Assembly: GCA_003281065.1 (NCBI GenBank)
Contig: QCDA01000006.1
Coordinates: 1-34,184 of the forward strand
DNA from: Pelagibacteraceae bacterium AG-349-E10
GTDB lineage: Bacteria; Pseudomonadota; Alphaproteobacteria; HIMB59
DNA length: 34,184 nt
Direction of reading: 5' to 3'
Shown: positions 17,624-26,009 of the stretch, in pieces
How positions within the stretch are numbered: the stretch's first letter is position 1
Layout of the letters: every line of letters starts with the position of its first letter
Program-made: the position numbers and the translations under genes
Notes under the pieces: generated by a model
What the model was told of the DNA's origin: nothing
What the model saw: the letters and a program-made list of their open reading frames with translations, nothing else
The model's database searches: none

Positions 17624-18706
17624 ATGAGTTCTAAAATTTTAGTTTTGCCAGGAGACGGCATAGGTGTGGAAGTTGCAGATCAAGCAATTAGAGTAATTGA
17701 AAAATTAAATGAGCAAGGCCTTAATGCTAGCTATGAAAAAGATTTAGTTGGAGGCGCTTCATATGATGTTAATGGCGAACCTTTAACTAACACTGTTTTA
17801 GAGAAAGCAAAAAATTCAGATGCTATATTATTGGGAGCAGTTGGTGGATCAAAGTGGGATGATGTAGAGAGATCAAAAAGACCAGAAGCTGGGCTTTTAG
17901 GTTTGAGGAAAGAATTAGAACTTTTTGCAAATTTGAGACCTGCTTTAGTTTTTGATGCTCTTGTTTCAGCTTCAACCTTAAAAAATGAAGTGGTAAACAA
18001 TTTAGATATTATGATTGTAAGGGAATTAACTGGTGGTGTTTATTTTGGTCAACCTAGAGGAATAGAAGACACACCAAATGGCAAGAAAGCGATTGACACA
18101 CAAATTTATTACGATTACGAAATCGATAGGATTGCTAGAGTTGCTTTTGATTTAGCCAGAAAAAGAAATAATAAAGTAACATCTGTTGAGAAAGCTAACG
18201 TTATGGAAACAGGTGTACTCTGGAGAGAGATTGTGAAAGAAACTCATAAAGATTTTTCAGATATTACACTAGAAAATATGTTAGCAGATAATTGTGCCAT
18301 GCAACTTGTCAGAAACCCAAAACAATTTGATGTAATAGTTACAGACAACCTCTTTGGAGATCTGCTGAGCGATTGTGCTGCTATGCTCACTGGTTCGCTT
18401 GGAATGTTACCATCGGCATCATTAGGAGAAGAAAAAAATGGAAAAAGACATGGACTTTTTGAGCCTGTTCATGGAAGCGCCCCTGATATTGCAGGTCAAG
18501 ATAAAGCAAATCCAATCGCTACCATTTTAAGTTTGTCTATGATGTTAAAATATAACCTCAATAAACCAGAGTTATCTAACAAAGTAGAAAGTGCCGTCCA
18601 AAAAATTCTTTCTGAGGGTTACAGAACTGGAGACATTTACACAAATGAAGACCAAACTCTTGTTTCCTGTTCTAAAATGGGCGATTTAATAATTGAGAGA
18701 ATTTAA
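17624..18706 (+). CDS. leuB: 3-isopropylmalate dehydrogenase
   Basis: A 360-residue NAD-dependent, metal-dependent enzyme that oxidises and decarboxylates 3-isopropylmalate. It begins ILVLPGDGIGVEV. It shows GAVGGSKWDD, LGLRKELELFANLRPA, the substrate-site VRELTGGVYFGQPRG, metal-binding DNLFGDLLSDCAAML and the nucleotide-site GLFEPVHGSAPDIAGQ. Start and stop both adjoin neighbouring genes. The asd start lies at or just after its stop. Confidence 0.97.
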   Translation: MSSKILVLPGDGIGVEVADQAIRVIEKLNEQGLNASYEKDLVGGASYDVNGEPLTNTVLEKAKNSDAILLGAVGGSKWDDVERSKRPEAGLLGLRKELELFANLRPALVFDALVSASTLKNEVVNNLDIMIVRELTGGVYFGQPRGIEDTPNGKKAIDTQIYYDYEIDRIARVAFDLARKRNNKVTSVEKANVMETGVLWREIVKETHKDFSDITLENMLADNCAMQLVRNPKQFDVIVTDNLFGDLLSDCAAMLTGSLGMLPSASLGEEKNGKRHGLFEPVHGSAPDIAGQDKANPIATILSLSMMLKYNLNKPELSNKVESAVQKILSEGYRTGDIYTNEDQTLVSCSKMGDLIIERI

Positions 18707-18707
18707 G

Positions 18708-19739
18708 TTGGCTTCTTCTAAAAAACCTAAAATTGCTGTTGTCGGAGCAACTGGAAATGTCGGTAGAGAGGTTTTAGATATTATTGATGAAAAAGAAATT
18801 CAATATTCTGATTTAATCGCTTTAGCTTCTTCTCGTTCTAAAGGAAGCACAATTGATTACGGAGAAAACAAGTCTGTTGTAGTAGCAGACTTAGCTGAAT
18901 ATGATTTTTCTGATACTGACATAGCTATTTTTTCACCAGGTGCGAAAGTTTCAAGTGAGTTTGCTCCTAAAGCTGCTAAGCAAGGTTGTATAGTAATTGA
19001 TAATACCTCTCATTTTCGAACAGATCCAGATGTCCCATTAGTAGTCGCTGAGGTCAATCCTGAGGCGCTAAAAGACTTTAGAAAAAAAAATATTATTTCT
19101 AATCCTAATTGTTCAACTATGGGGATGCTAGTTGCGGTTAAACCTTTGCATGATCATTTCAAAGTTAAAAGAATTGTTGTTTCAACTTATCAATCAGTTT
19201 CTGGTGCAGGTAAAGAAGCTGCAGATGAATTATTTAATCAAACTAAATCAATCTATGCAAATGAAGCAGTAGTAAAGGAAAAATTTACTAAACAAATTGC
19301 TTTTAATGTTATCCCGCATATAGATGTTTTCTTAGAGGACGGTCAAACCAAAGAAGAGTGGAAAATGTACAATGAAACAAAAAAAATTCTTGATCAAAAC
19401 ATTGAACTAACTGCAACTTGTGTTCGAGTACCAGTATTTATATCTCATTCACTAGCTGTAAACATCGAGTTTGAAAAGCCTTATGACGAGGACCAAATAA
19501 GAGAAATTTTTAAAAAATCCCCTGGTCTAAAAATGATTGATTACCGTGCTGATGAGGGGTACGTAACTCCGATTGAATCTGCAGGTTTAGACCCTGTCTA
19601 CGTTAGCAGAATTAGAAGAGACCTTACTATTCCAAATGGTCTAAATTTCTGGTGCGTGTCTGATAATTTAAGAAAGGGAGCTGCTTTAAACACTGTACAA
19701 ATAGCAGAAATCTTGATCAAAGATTATTTAAGCTCTTAG
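18708..19739 (+). CDS. asd: Aspartate-semialdehyde dehydrogenase
   Basis: About 343 residues; makes aspartate semialdehyde for lysine, diaminopimelate, threonine and methionine. Motifs: KIAVVGATGNVGREVL, the active-site ISNPNCSTMGML, YQSVSGAGKEAADELF, and the late VPVFISHSLAVN. Two TTG starts fit. The one at 18708 gives MASSKKPKIAV and sits 1 nt after the leuB stop. The one at 18693 adds five residues inside leuB. I prefer 18708 because GAGAGA lies at a suitable distance. The 3' end overlaps convergent pdxY by 23 nt. Confidence 0.93.
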   Translation: MASSKKPKIAVVGATGNVGREVLDIIDEKEIQYSDLIALASSRSKGSTIDYGENKSVVVADLAEYDFSDTDIAIFSPGAKVSSEFAPKAAKQGCIVIDNTSHFRTDPDVPLVVAEVNPEALKDFRKKNIISNPNCSTMGMLVAVKPLHDHFKVKRIVVSTYQSVSGAGKEAADELFNQTKSIYANEAVVKEKFTKQIAFNVIPHIDVFLEDGQTKEEWKMYNETKKILDQNIELTATCVRVPVFISHSLAVNIEFEKPYDEDQIREIFKKSPGLKMIDYRADEGYVTPIESAGLDPVYVSRIRRDLTIPNGLNFWCVSDNLRKGAALNTVQIAEILIKDYLSS

Positions 19740-20517
19740 CTTTAAATCTTTTTTTTCTTTTTTTAGAACGTATTTTATTTTTTAGCAAAATATCATAAAT
19801 ATCATTCGTAACATTTTCTAGTATTTCTCTTGTTGTATTTTTTTTGTAGATATAGTGAGCGTATAAAGCTGTAGATTGGTCGCCAGCTCCATGAAATCTT
19901 TCTTTAAAATTTATGTAAGGTGTTTCTATGACAAAAATTTCTCTTTTATTACAAATAATATTTAATATTTTTTTATTTTTTGGAATGCTTCTTATTAATA
20001 CTTGACTATTAAACTTCCTCGTAAACGATTTGAGGTCAGTTATGATCTCGCTAATACTATAGTTTTTTACATCTTTATTATTTAAGTATGACCACTCAAA
20101 AAAATTTGCTGATATATATTTAACTTTTGTTATTACTTTTTTAAAAAAATTTGCAACGTCTTTTTCTACATATAGACCTATTCCTATATCTCCCATTACA
20201 GGGTCTAAAACAATTCTATTTTGCACATTAATAATTTTACCAATCGATTTTGAAATCTTTGAGTTGGGTGTGTAGCCAATAATTGTTAAATCATTTAAGC
20301 TTAATTTATATGTTTTCCTGACTTTATTAAAAATAACCCATGGATTTAAACTGTTGTTATTGATTTGAAGTGTGCCCTTTACAGCTTTATGAGATGTCAA
20401 AATTACAGTCGGTATCTCATAAATATTATAACCTTTGTCACTTAAGATTGACCGAGCGGCATGATTTCCAACTTTATCATTTAAGACAGTAGACTGAATA
20501 CTAACTATATTCCTCAT
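19717..20517 (-). CDS. pdxY: Pyridoxal kinase-like (PdxY/PdxK) protein
   Basis: A 266-residue ribokinase-fold protein of the pyridoxal kinase family, which phosphorylates pyridoxal in vitamin B6 salvage. Visible: IVSIQSTVLNDKVGNHAA near the N-terminus, DPVMGD in the middle, ANFFEWSYL (family PNxFE) and the anion-hole/catalytic FHGAGDQSTALYAHYIY. The core motif is GAGD rather than the commoner GTGD, and the protein is Lys/Asn/Ile-rich with a basic C-terminus, so it is divergent. It might be specialised or partly degenerate. It is convergent with asd and divergent from sodB. Confidence 0.75.
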   Translation of the reverse strand: MRNIVSIQSTVLNDKVGNHAARSILSDKGYNIYEIPTVILTSHKAVKGTLQINNNSLNPWVIFNKVRKTYKLSLNDLTIIGYTPNSKISKSIGKIINVQNRIVLDPVMGDIGIGLYVEKDVANFFKKVITKVKYISANFFEWSYLNNKDVKNYSISEIITDLKSFTRKFNSQVLIRSIPKNKKILNIICNKREIFVIETPYINFKERFHGAGDQSTALYAHYIYKKNTTREILENVTNDIYDILLKNKIRSKKRKKRFKAKSLNNL

Positions 20518-20606
20518 ATTTTTGTATTTATTTCTTCAAAGGTTGTCATTGTTTCCACAATAATATAAAAAATACGCATTAAGAATTTTAATTAAAGGAA
20601 ATAAAT

Positions 20607-21200
20607 ATGACTTTTGAATTACCAAGCTTACCTTATGCAAATGATGCTTTAGCTCCATATATGTCATCAGAAACTCTTGATTTCCATCATGGCAAACATC
20701 ATCAAACATATGTAACAAATTTAAATAATCTTGTTAAAGACACCGATATGAAAGACTCTTCTCTTGAGGAAATAGTTGTAAAATCAAGTAAAGACTCATC
20801 GATGGCAGGAATTTTTAATAATGCAGGTCAACATTGGAACCATATTTTATTTTGGCAATGTATGAAACCAAATGGGGGAGGCTCTATGCCGTCCGAATTG
20901 GAGAGTAGAATTACATCAGACCTAGGAGGGATTGATCAATTCAAAGAAGCTTTTATTCAGGCAGGAACAACTCAATTTGGTTCTGGATGGGCTTGGCTTG
21001 CCATCGATAATGGTAAATTAGTGGTCACAAAGTCACCTAATGCTTCTAATCCTCTAGTTGATGGAATGAAGCCAATACTGGGATGTGACGTATGGGAACA
21101 CTCTTATTATATAGATTATAGAAACAAACGACCTGATTATTTAAAAGCTTTTTTAGATAGTCTAGTAAACTGGGAATTTGTCGCTTCTCAATTAGATTAA
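20607..21200 (+). CDS. sodB: Iron superoxide dismutase
   Basis: A 197-residue cytoplasmic enzyme dismutating superoxide. The metal ligands are His27 (FHHGKHHQTY), His79 (WNHILFW), and Asp161 and His165 (DVWEHSYY). The second-shell Gln75 in NNAGQHWNH lies in the N-terminal half, which is the Fe-type arrangement. An AAAGGAAAT ribosome site precedes the ATG. The gene stands alone and ends at a clear hairpin terminator. Confidence 0.96.
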   Translation: MTFELPSLPYANDALAPYMSSETLDFHHGKHHQTYVTNLNNLVKDTDMKDSSLEEIVVKSSKDSSMAGIFNNAGQHWNHILFWQCMKPNGGGSMPSELESRITSDLGGIDQFKEAFIQAGTTQFGSGWAWLAIDNGKLVVTKSPNASNPLVDGMKPILGCDVWEHSYYIDYRNKRPDYLKAFLDSLVNWEFVASQLD

Positions 21201-21206
21201 ATATTT

Positions 21207-21239
21207 GGGCTGCTTATAAAAAAGCAGCCCTATTTTTTT
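21207..21239 (+). terminator. Intrinsic terminator after sodB
   Basis: A perfect 9-bp stem, GGGCTGCTT (21207-21215) with AAGCAGCCC (21222-21230), has a 6-nt loop and is followed by TATTTTTTT. It sits 6 nt after the sodB stop and 3 nt before the convergent hsp20 stop, so it may partly serve both strands, although the U-tract is only on the plus side. Confidence 0.9.
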
Positions 21240-21241
21240 AT

Positions 21242-21691
21242 TTAAGCTGATAAAAGTTTAGAATTCGTATTAACTTTTATTTTTCTGGGTTTTTGGTGTT
21301 CAGGTATTTCTCTTTCAAGATTTATACTTAACAGACCATTATTTAAATCAGCCTCTATAACTTTTACAGTATCAGCTAACTCAAACTTTCTCTCAAAATT
21401 TCTGTTGGCAATTCCTCGATAAAGATATTCTGATTTATTCATAGTTTTATCATCAACCATTTCACCTTTAACAGTCAAAAGATTACCCTCTTGGGATATA
21501 TCTATTTGGTCCTCACCAAAACCGGCGATAGCCATGGTAATTTGGTAAATATTTTTGTCATGTTTGACGATATTATAAGGTGGATAAGAAGCACCTTTAT
21601 TGTTCGTAGAAAAGACGGTATCAAAAAGTTTATCAAACTCATCGAAACCAACTGATGATCTCCATAGAGGAGATAAGTCAAATGTAGTCAT
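21242..21691 (-). CDS. ibpA: Small heat-shock protein (Hsp20/IbpA family)
   Basis: A 149-residue ATP-independent holdase chaperone. It starts MTTFDLSPLWRSSVGFDEFDKLFD, as in IbpA/HspH-type proteins of proteobacteria, followed by the alpha-crystallin domain (YNIVKHDKNIYQITMAIAGFGEDQIDI to GLLSINLEREIPE). The C-terminal PRKIKV carries an IxV-type anchor. The ribosome site AAGGAGG is unusually strong for this window. It is preceded by a sigma32-like promoter and a structured leader, consistent with heat induction. Confidence 0.93.
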   Translation of the reverse strand: MTTFDLSPLWRSSVGFDEFDKLFDTVFSTNNKGASYPPYNIVKHDKNIYQITMAIAGFGEDQIDISQEGNLLTVKGEMVDDKTMNKSEYLYRGIANRNFERKFELADTVKVIEADLNNGLLSINLEREIPEHQKPRKIKVNTNSKLLSA

Positions 21692-21773
21692 AATTAACCT
21701 CCTTAAGCGTTAATTGTTAATTGCAGTTTTTAAACCTGCGTTAATAAAGAAATTCCAAATGGCAATTTCTCTT
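21692..21773 (-). promoter_or_regulatory. Structured 5' leader of hsp20, candidate RNA thermometer
   Basis: The predicted ~80-nt leader can fold into three hairpins. The one next to the start pairs AATTAAC with GTTAATT (plus-strand 21709-21715 with 21692-21698), a perfect 7-bp stem whose 10-nt loop carries the AAGGAG ribosome site and which ends directly at the ATG. The others are GCAG/CTGC (21723-21739) and AGAAATTCC/GG-AATTTCT (about 21748-21770). It does not match the classical ROSE motif. Thermosensing is inference. Confidence 0.45.
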
Positions 21774-21780
21774 ACTATTA

Positions 21781-21808
21781 ATTTGGGATTTCAATTTTTA
21801 ATTTCAAG
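21781..21808 (-). promoter_or_regulatory. Sigma32 (RpoH)-like promoter of hsp20
   Basis: On the minus strand CTTGAA (21803-21808) is followed after 15 nt by CCCAAAT (21781-21787), close to the RpoH consensus CTTGAA-N(13-17)-CCCCATNT. It lies ~90 nt upstream of the hsp20 ATG, leaving room for the structured leader. Confidence 0.65.
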
Positions 21809-21857
21809 ACTTTCAAATTGACTGTTGGATCATTTTTTTAGATGATAGGCTCCTTTA

Positions 21858-22829
21858 ATGTATTCAATTGTTGCAAATAAGCCCGGTGATACAAGCGTTC
21901 TTCAAAGGAAAAGTATTGAGCTCACTGTACTTAAATCGAATGAAATTTTGATTAAAAATAGAGCAATTGGAGTAAATTTCATTGATATTTATTTTAGAGC
22001 AGGATTATATCCTTGGCCTGTTGACAAAGATCTTGTTTTAGGCTCTGAAGGTGCAGGCGAGGTTGAAGCTATAGGTTCTAATGTTACAAAGTTTAAAATA
22101 GGGGATCGCGTAGCATATGCGCAACCTAATAATGCATACGCAACACATAGAATGATATCAGAGGATCTCGTAGTTTCTATCCCAGATAGCATATCTTTCG
22201 ATAAAGCAGCCGCATCAATTCTTAAAGGACTAACAGTAAAGTATCTTGTTTGTGACAGTTATAACTTACAAAGTAATCATGAGGTATTATTTCATGCTGC
22301 GGCTGGAGGCGTAGGATTGATCGCAGGCCAATGGATAAAAGACATTGGTACAAAATTAATAGGTACAGCTGGTAATTCAGATAAATGTGAGTTAGCAAAG
22401 CAAAGAGGCTTTGACGAGGTTATAAATTACTCTGAAAAAAATTTTTTAGATGAAGTATTAAAAATCACAAATAACAAAGGCCTTGACGTGGTTTATGACA
22501 GTGTTGGTAAAGATACAATGTTTCAATCATTTAAATGTTTAAAAAAACATGGGATGTTAGTTAGCTTTGGTCAATCATCTGGACCATATAAAGACATTCA
22601 AATGACAGATCTAGCATTTGGTTCTTTTTATTTAACTCGACCTACACTATTCCATTTTTACGCTAATAGAGAGTGGCTTGAAATTGCAAGCCATAAATTA
22701 TTTGAGATGATTGTAAAAGATAAAATTAAATTGGATAAAATTACAAAATATGATCTTGATAATGTTGCTGACGCTCACACAGATATGGAAAATAGAAAGA
22801 CTTCGGGATCTATTGTCCTAAAGATTTAA
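21858..22829 (+). CDS. qor: NADPH:quinone oxidoreductase, zinc-free MDR family
   Basis: A 323-residue medium-chain dehydrogenase/reductase. It resembles Qor: VGVNFIDIYFRAGLYP, GSEGAGEVEAIG, RVAYAQPNNAYATH, LKGLTVKYLV, and the nucleotide-binding HAAAGGVGLIAGQW. No structural or catalytic zinc cysteine cluster is visible. These enzymes reduce quinones with NADPH. Its start lies ~165 bp from the divergent hsp20, so their promoters share the gap. The 3' end overlaps the convergent aminotransferase by 20 nt. Confidence 0.92.
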   Translation: MYSIVANKPGDTSVLQRKSIELTVLKSNEILIKNRAIGVNFIDIYFRAGLYPWPVDKDLVLGSEGAGEVEAIGSNVTKFKIGDRVAYAQPNNAYATHRMISEDLVVSIPDSISFDKAAASILKGLTVKYLVCDSYNLQSNHEVLFHAAAGGVGLIAGQWIKDIGTKLIGTAGNSDKCELAKQRGFDEVINYSEKNFLDEVLKITNNKGLDVVYDSVGKDTMFQSFKCLKKHGMLVSFGQSSGPYKDIQMTDLAFGSFYLTRPTLFHFYANREWLEIASHKLFEMIVKDKIKLDKITKYDLDNVADAHTDMENRKTSGSIVLKI

Positions 22830-24159
22830 CTTCACTAAATACTTCTTTAAGAGTTTTCTCTAGAGTATCAAATATTATACCCATCTCCTCCTCCGATGTA
22901 ATAAAAGGGGGACATAACACAATTGATGGTCCAAGAGGTCTACATATCAAACCATTTTCAATACACTTATTAGCAACACGCTCGCCAATGGATATCGAAC
23001 CATCGAAGGGTAGTTTATTTTTTTTATCTTGAACCATCTCTAAAGCACCCATAAGTCCAATGCCGCGAGACTCACCTATAAACTCTAAATCTTCAAAGTT
23101 CTTTAAACCACCCATAAAAATTGGCTCAAGGTGTCTAACATTTTCAATCATTTTCTCATTAATTATAATATCAATTGCTTCTAGCGCTAGGGCACAACCT
23201 ACAGGGTGTCCACCGGCTGTGAAACCATGAAAAAATTCCTCTGCCTCATAAGAAGCCTCCATCATTTCTTTTGTCATTTTTTCTCCCAAAATAACTGCAC
23301 CAAGTGGAAAAAAACCTGATGTTATACATTTAGAGGCAATAATAATATCAGGATCAATATTGTATGTTTGAGATCCCCATAAGTTACCAGTTCTACCAAA
23401 ACCACAAATTACCTCATCAGCAATAAATGGAATATTGTATTTTTTTAAAATTTTTTGAACTATCTCAAAATATCCTTTTGAAGGAGGTATCACACCACCT
23501 GCCCCCATAACAGGTTCTGCAAAAAAACCTGCAATGGTATCAGGCCCCTCTCTTAAAATTAAATTTTCTAAATCTTCACCCATTCTTTTGGTAAACATTT
23601 CCTCACTCTCTTTTTCTAAGCCATATTTCCAATAATGAGGACAAGCTGAATGTATAAAACCATCTAAGGGTAATCCAAATTCACTATTGTATGGTTTTCC
23701 TGTCATCGAAGCAGAAACAGCCGTTACACCATGATATGAATTTATACGAGTAATTATTTTCCTTCGATTGGAATGCCCTTTTCTTTTATTAATAAACCAT
23801 AATAATTTTACAGTAGTGTCATTAGCTTCAGATCCTGAGTTTGTAAAAAAAACTTTACCATCCGTGAAAGGAGATATTTCAATTAATTTATCTGCAAGTT
23901 CTACAGCTGGTTCAGATATTCTTCCAAAAAAGGCGTGGTAACCAGAAAATTTTTCATATTGTTTTTTTGCTGTTTCAACCATTCTGGGATGATCGAAACC
24001 AACCACAGAATTCCATAATCCTGAATTGGCATCTAAATATTTTTTTCCATCTTGATCGTAAACATATATTCCTTTCGCTTGGTTTAAAACAATAGGACCA
24101 AGTAGATTTAAATTTTTAAGATCGGTAAAACCATGTAAAACTTTATCTGTATTAATCAT
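22810..24159 (-). CDS. Class III aminotransferase (omega-amino acid:pyruvate type)
   Basis: A 449-residue PLP enzyme of the class III family. PLP-site residues: FFTNSGSEANDTTVKL (104-119), SYHGVTAVSASMTG, AEPVMGAGG (Glu215), ADEVICGFGRTG (Asp248) and the Schiff-base Lys277 in ASKCITSGFFPLGAV. The N-terminal GLWNSVVGFDHPRM and GYHAFFGRISEPA resemble enzymes using putrescine, beta-alanine, taurine or other omega-amines with pyruvate. The substrate cannot be fixed from sequence. It follows a 41-codon ORF and a candidate structured leader RNA with its own promoter. Confidence 0.88.
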   Translation of the reverse strand: MINTDKVLHGFTDLKNLNLLGPIVLNQAKGIYVYDQDGKKYLDANSGLWNSVVGFDHPRMVETAKKQYEKFSGYHAFFGRISEPAVELADKLIEISPFTDGKVFFTNSGSEANDTTVKLLWFINKRKGHSNRRKIITRINSYHGVTAVSASMTGKPYNSEFGLPLDGFIHSACPHYWKYGLEKESEEMFTKRMGEDLENLILREGPDTIAGFFAEPVMGAGGVIPPSKGYFEIVQKILKKYNIPFIADEVICGFGRTGNLWGSQTYNIDPDIIIASKCITSGFFPLGAVILGEKMTKEMMEASYEAEEFFHGFTAGGHPVGCALALEAIDIIINEKMIENVRHLEPIFMGGLKNFEDLEFIGESRGIGLMGALEMVQDKKNKLPFDGSISIGERVANKCIENGLICRPLGPSIVLCPPFITSEEEMGIIFDTLEKTLKEVFSEVKSLGQ

Positions 24160-24285
24160 TTAATCTACAACCTCATATAAACTTTCTAAAATTAGAATAT
24201 TTCTAAATGGAATATCCACTAATCCTGTATCAGCAAGAAAATATCCAATAAAAAAGAAGAGTATCATGAAAATTAACTTCAACAT
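24160..24285 (-). CDS. Possible 41-residue membrane miniprotein upstream of the aminotransferase
   Basis: An ORF from ATG (24283-24285) to a TAA directly followed by the aminotransferase ATG. It would encode MLKLIFMILFFFIGYFLADT followed by a short polar part ending in SLYEVVD: one transmembrane helix and a short tail. The exact stop-start junction suggests translational coupling. No Shine-Dalgarno sequence precedes it, and AT-rich DNA yields such hydrophobic ORFs by chance, so it may be leader sequence only. Confidence 0.4.
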   Translation of the reverse strand: MLKLIFMILFFFIGYFLADTGLVDIPFRNILILESLYEVVD

Positions 24286-24311
24286 CTTTAAAAAAGGATA
24301 ATATAGAAATC

Positions 24312-24345
24312 AAAAAAGGGTTAGAACAATTTGTCCTAACCCTTT
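24312..24345 (-). terminator. Intrinsic terminator, minus strand
   Basis: On the minus strand AAAGGGTTAG pairs with CTAACCCTTT, possibly extended inside by two pairs past a mismatch, and is followed by TTTTTT. It lies between a near-consensus minus-strand promoter and the aminotransferase genes. Confidence 0.8.
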
Positions 24346-24412
24346 AAGAAAGAAGTGGCCCACTAAGAAAAAAGCCGCTTCTATAAGGCTGTAAAAAGAG
24401 ATTAATCTCTTA
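24312..24412 (-). ncRNA. Candidate sRNA or attenuator leader ahead of the aminotransferase
   Basis: Starting from the predicted start near 24412, the minus-strand transcript would fold into: a perfect 16-nt palindrome AAGAGATTAATCTCTT (24396-24411); a stem GAAGCGGC/GCCACTTC with one G-U pair and an A/U-rich loop, which competes with a short AGCC/GGCT pairing; and a terminator. The terminator is a 10-bp stem (24315-24324 with 24336-24345) followed by six U. Either a ~100-nt small RNA or an attenuated leader of the downstream aminotransferase fits. It matches no riboswitch class that I recognise. Confidence 0.5.
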
Positions 24413-24418
24413 ATTTTT

Positions 24419-24447
24419 ATTATAATTACGGGGAAAAATAACATCAA
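24419..24447 (-). promoter_or_regulatory. Near-consensus sigma70 promoter, minus strand
   Basis: On the minus strand TTGATG (24442-24447) is followed after exactly 17 nt by TATAAT (24419-24424). Transcription would begin near 24412, at the edge of a 16-bp perfect palindrome that could also be an operator. Confidence 0.65.
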
Positions 24448-24518
24448 GAAAATTGAAATAACCACAATATATAGAATAAATTAGATCTATATGCTACTAA
24501 ACTTAGTTAAATGAGAAA

Positions 24519-26009
24519 ATGAGCATCTTTAGATTCCTAGATAATATTCCGACTGTTTTTTTCACAATTATTTGGATTGGATTACTCGGTGCAATAACTT
24601 TAGGTGCACCATATATTTCTATTGAAGACATAAAAATTCTTATCACAATTAAAAATAATGAATTAGTTTCAAATTTTTCAGAGTTTTTCAATCCACATTT
24701 GATATTTTTAAATATCGCATCAAAGCTCACGAATTTTTTTGGTTTTAACAATTACTTTCTGTTTAGACTACCGAATTTTATATACTTAGGATTATTAATT
24801 TTTGTCTCATATAAAATTATTAAATTAAAATTTTATGACCTCAATTATTTAATGCCTCTTACAGCAGTGATGTTAAGTGGCACAATTTTAATTTCAATGA
24901 TAACCATTGATGGTTCTCTTATTTCAGGCTTGGTGACTTTATTAATATTCTATTATTTATTAAAAATTTTCGACGATGAAAATTTTTATAATGTATTTTT
25001 TTTTATATTATTTAGTTTAATTGCATTAATTCTCAATAATTTCTATTTTGTTATATTAATAACATTTTTGATATTCATAAAATTATTTAATTTAAAGCTA
25101 GAGAAAAAAAAACGTCTTAACTTAATTTCTTATCTATGTTTTATTTATATATCTTTTTTAGTTTTTCTGATTATTCAGGGTATTAATAAAACGGATTACT
25201 ATTCCATACTTAATTTCGATCCAAATATTTTATTAGAGAAACTTTCGAAGAGTGTTATTTTTTTACTACCTTTATTAAGTTTGCTAATTATTTCTATTTT
25301 TTATAATGGTATAAAAAGAATTAACTGGAATAAGGAATTGATTATATTCCTTTTTTCAATAATTCTTTGTTGGTTTATGTTTATTTTTTCTAATAAATTA
25401 AATATATCGATTTTAATCTTTTTATTACCAATAATGTCTATTTATATTTTTAGAACACTAGAATTTGTTGAATTAAAATGGTCGAAAATAGTTTTAGTTA
25501 CCCTTTTTTTTATACCAGCAGGCATAATTTATTTTGATACCTCCCTTTATCACAGTACTTCAGAGATACCTCAGATAAATTATATTTTTTATTTAATGAT
25601 AATTTTAGTATCATTAATTAATCCAGTTTTTTCTCTCCAAGAAAAATCCTTAACGACAGCATATAAAACTATCTCATTTTCTTTGATTTTAGTTGTATTT
25701 TTCACTTCAGTCTTTTTTTATTCACAATATAAGAATAAAACATTGAGTCCCGTTATCTATGATACTTTAAAAAATGATTTAAATTGTGATATAAAAAAAT
25801 CCGAATTTATATTGGAAGAAAATTATCCACTAGATTTAATGTTGTTTTTTAGTGACAAAGTGAAACCAGACTATTTTTCAGATTGCCAAATAGAATTCAA
25901 ATTTAGTTCCCTTGATACAATGCCAATAGAAGATAGTGACTCAATAAATAAAACCATACTCGATATGACAACAAAATCATTCATAAATATCAACTTTAAT
26001 AAATTATGA
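24519..26009 (+). CDS. Polytopic membrane protein, GT-C glycosyltransferase-like
   Basis: A 496-residue integral membrane protein with roughly ten to twelve hydrophobic helices and a ~75-residue soluble C-terminal part. The first third (an extracytoplasmic loop with SIEDIKIL, then FNPHLIFLNIASKLTNFFGFNNYFLFRLPNFIYLG) resembles the start of PMT/ArnT-type (family 39) glycosyltransferases, where a polyprenyl-phosphate sugar donor is used at the periplasmic face. The usual Asp-Glu pair of the first loop is not clear (IED only), so activity is uncertain. It overlaps the PAP2 gene by 4 nt (ATGA), which suggests joint work on lipid-linked envelope sugars. Confidence 0.6.
   Translation: MSIFRFLDNIPTVFFTIIWIGLLGAITLGAPYISIEDIKILITIKNNELVSNFSEFFNPHLIFLNIASKLTNFFGFNNYFLFRLPNFIYLGLLIFVSYKIIKLKFYDLNYLMPLTAVMLSGTILISMITIDGSLISGLVTLLIFYYLLKIFDDENFYNVFFFILFSLIALILNNFYFVILITFLIFIKLFNLKLEKKKRLNLISYLCFIYISFLVFLIIQGINKTDYYSILNFDPNILLEKLSKSVIFLLPLLSLLIISIFYNGIKRINWNKELIIFLFSIILCWFMFIFSNKLNISILIFLLPIMSIYIFRTLEFVELKWSKIVLVTLFFIPAGIIYFDTSLYHSTSEIPQINYIFYLMIILVSLINPVFSLQEKSLTTAYKTISFSLILVVFFTSVFFYSQYKNKTLSPVIYDTLKNDLNCDIKKSEFILEENYPLDLMLFFSDKVKPDYFSDCQIEFKFSSLDTMPIEDSDSINKTILDMTTKSFININFNKL

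Noticed and set aside
21692-21773. Classical ROSE thermometer
   Set aside because: No UYGCU element pairing with the ribosome site could be found; only a general thermometer-like fold is claimed.
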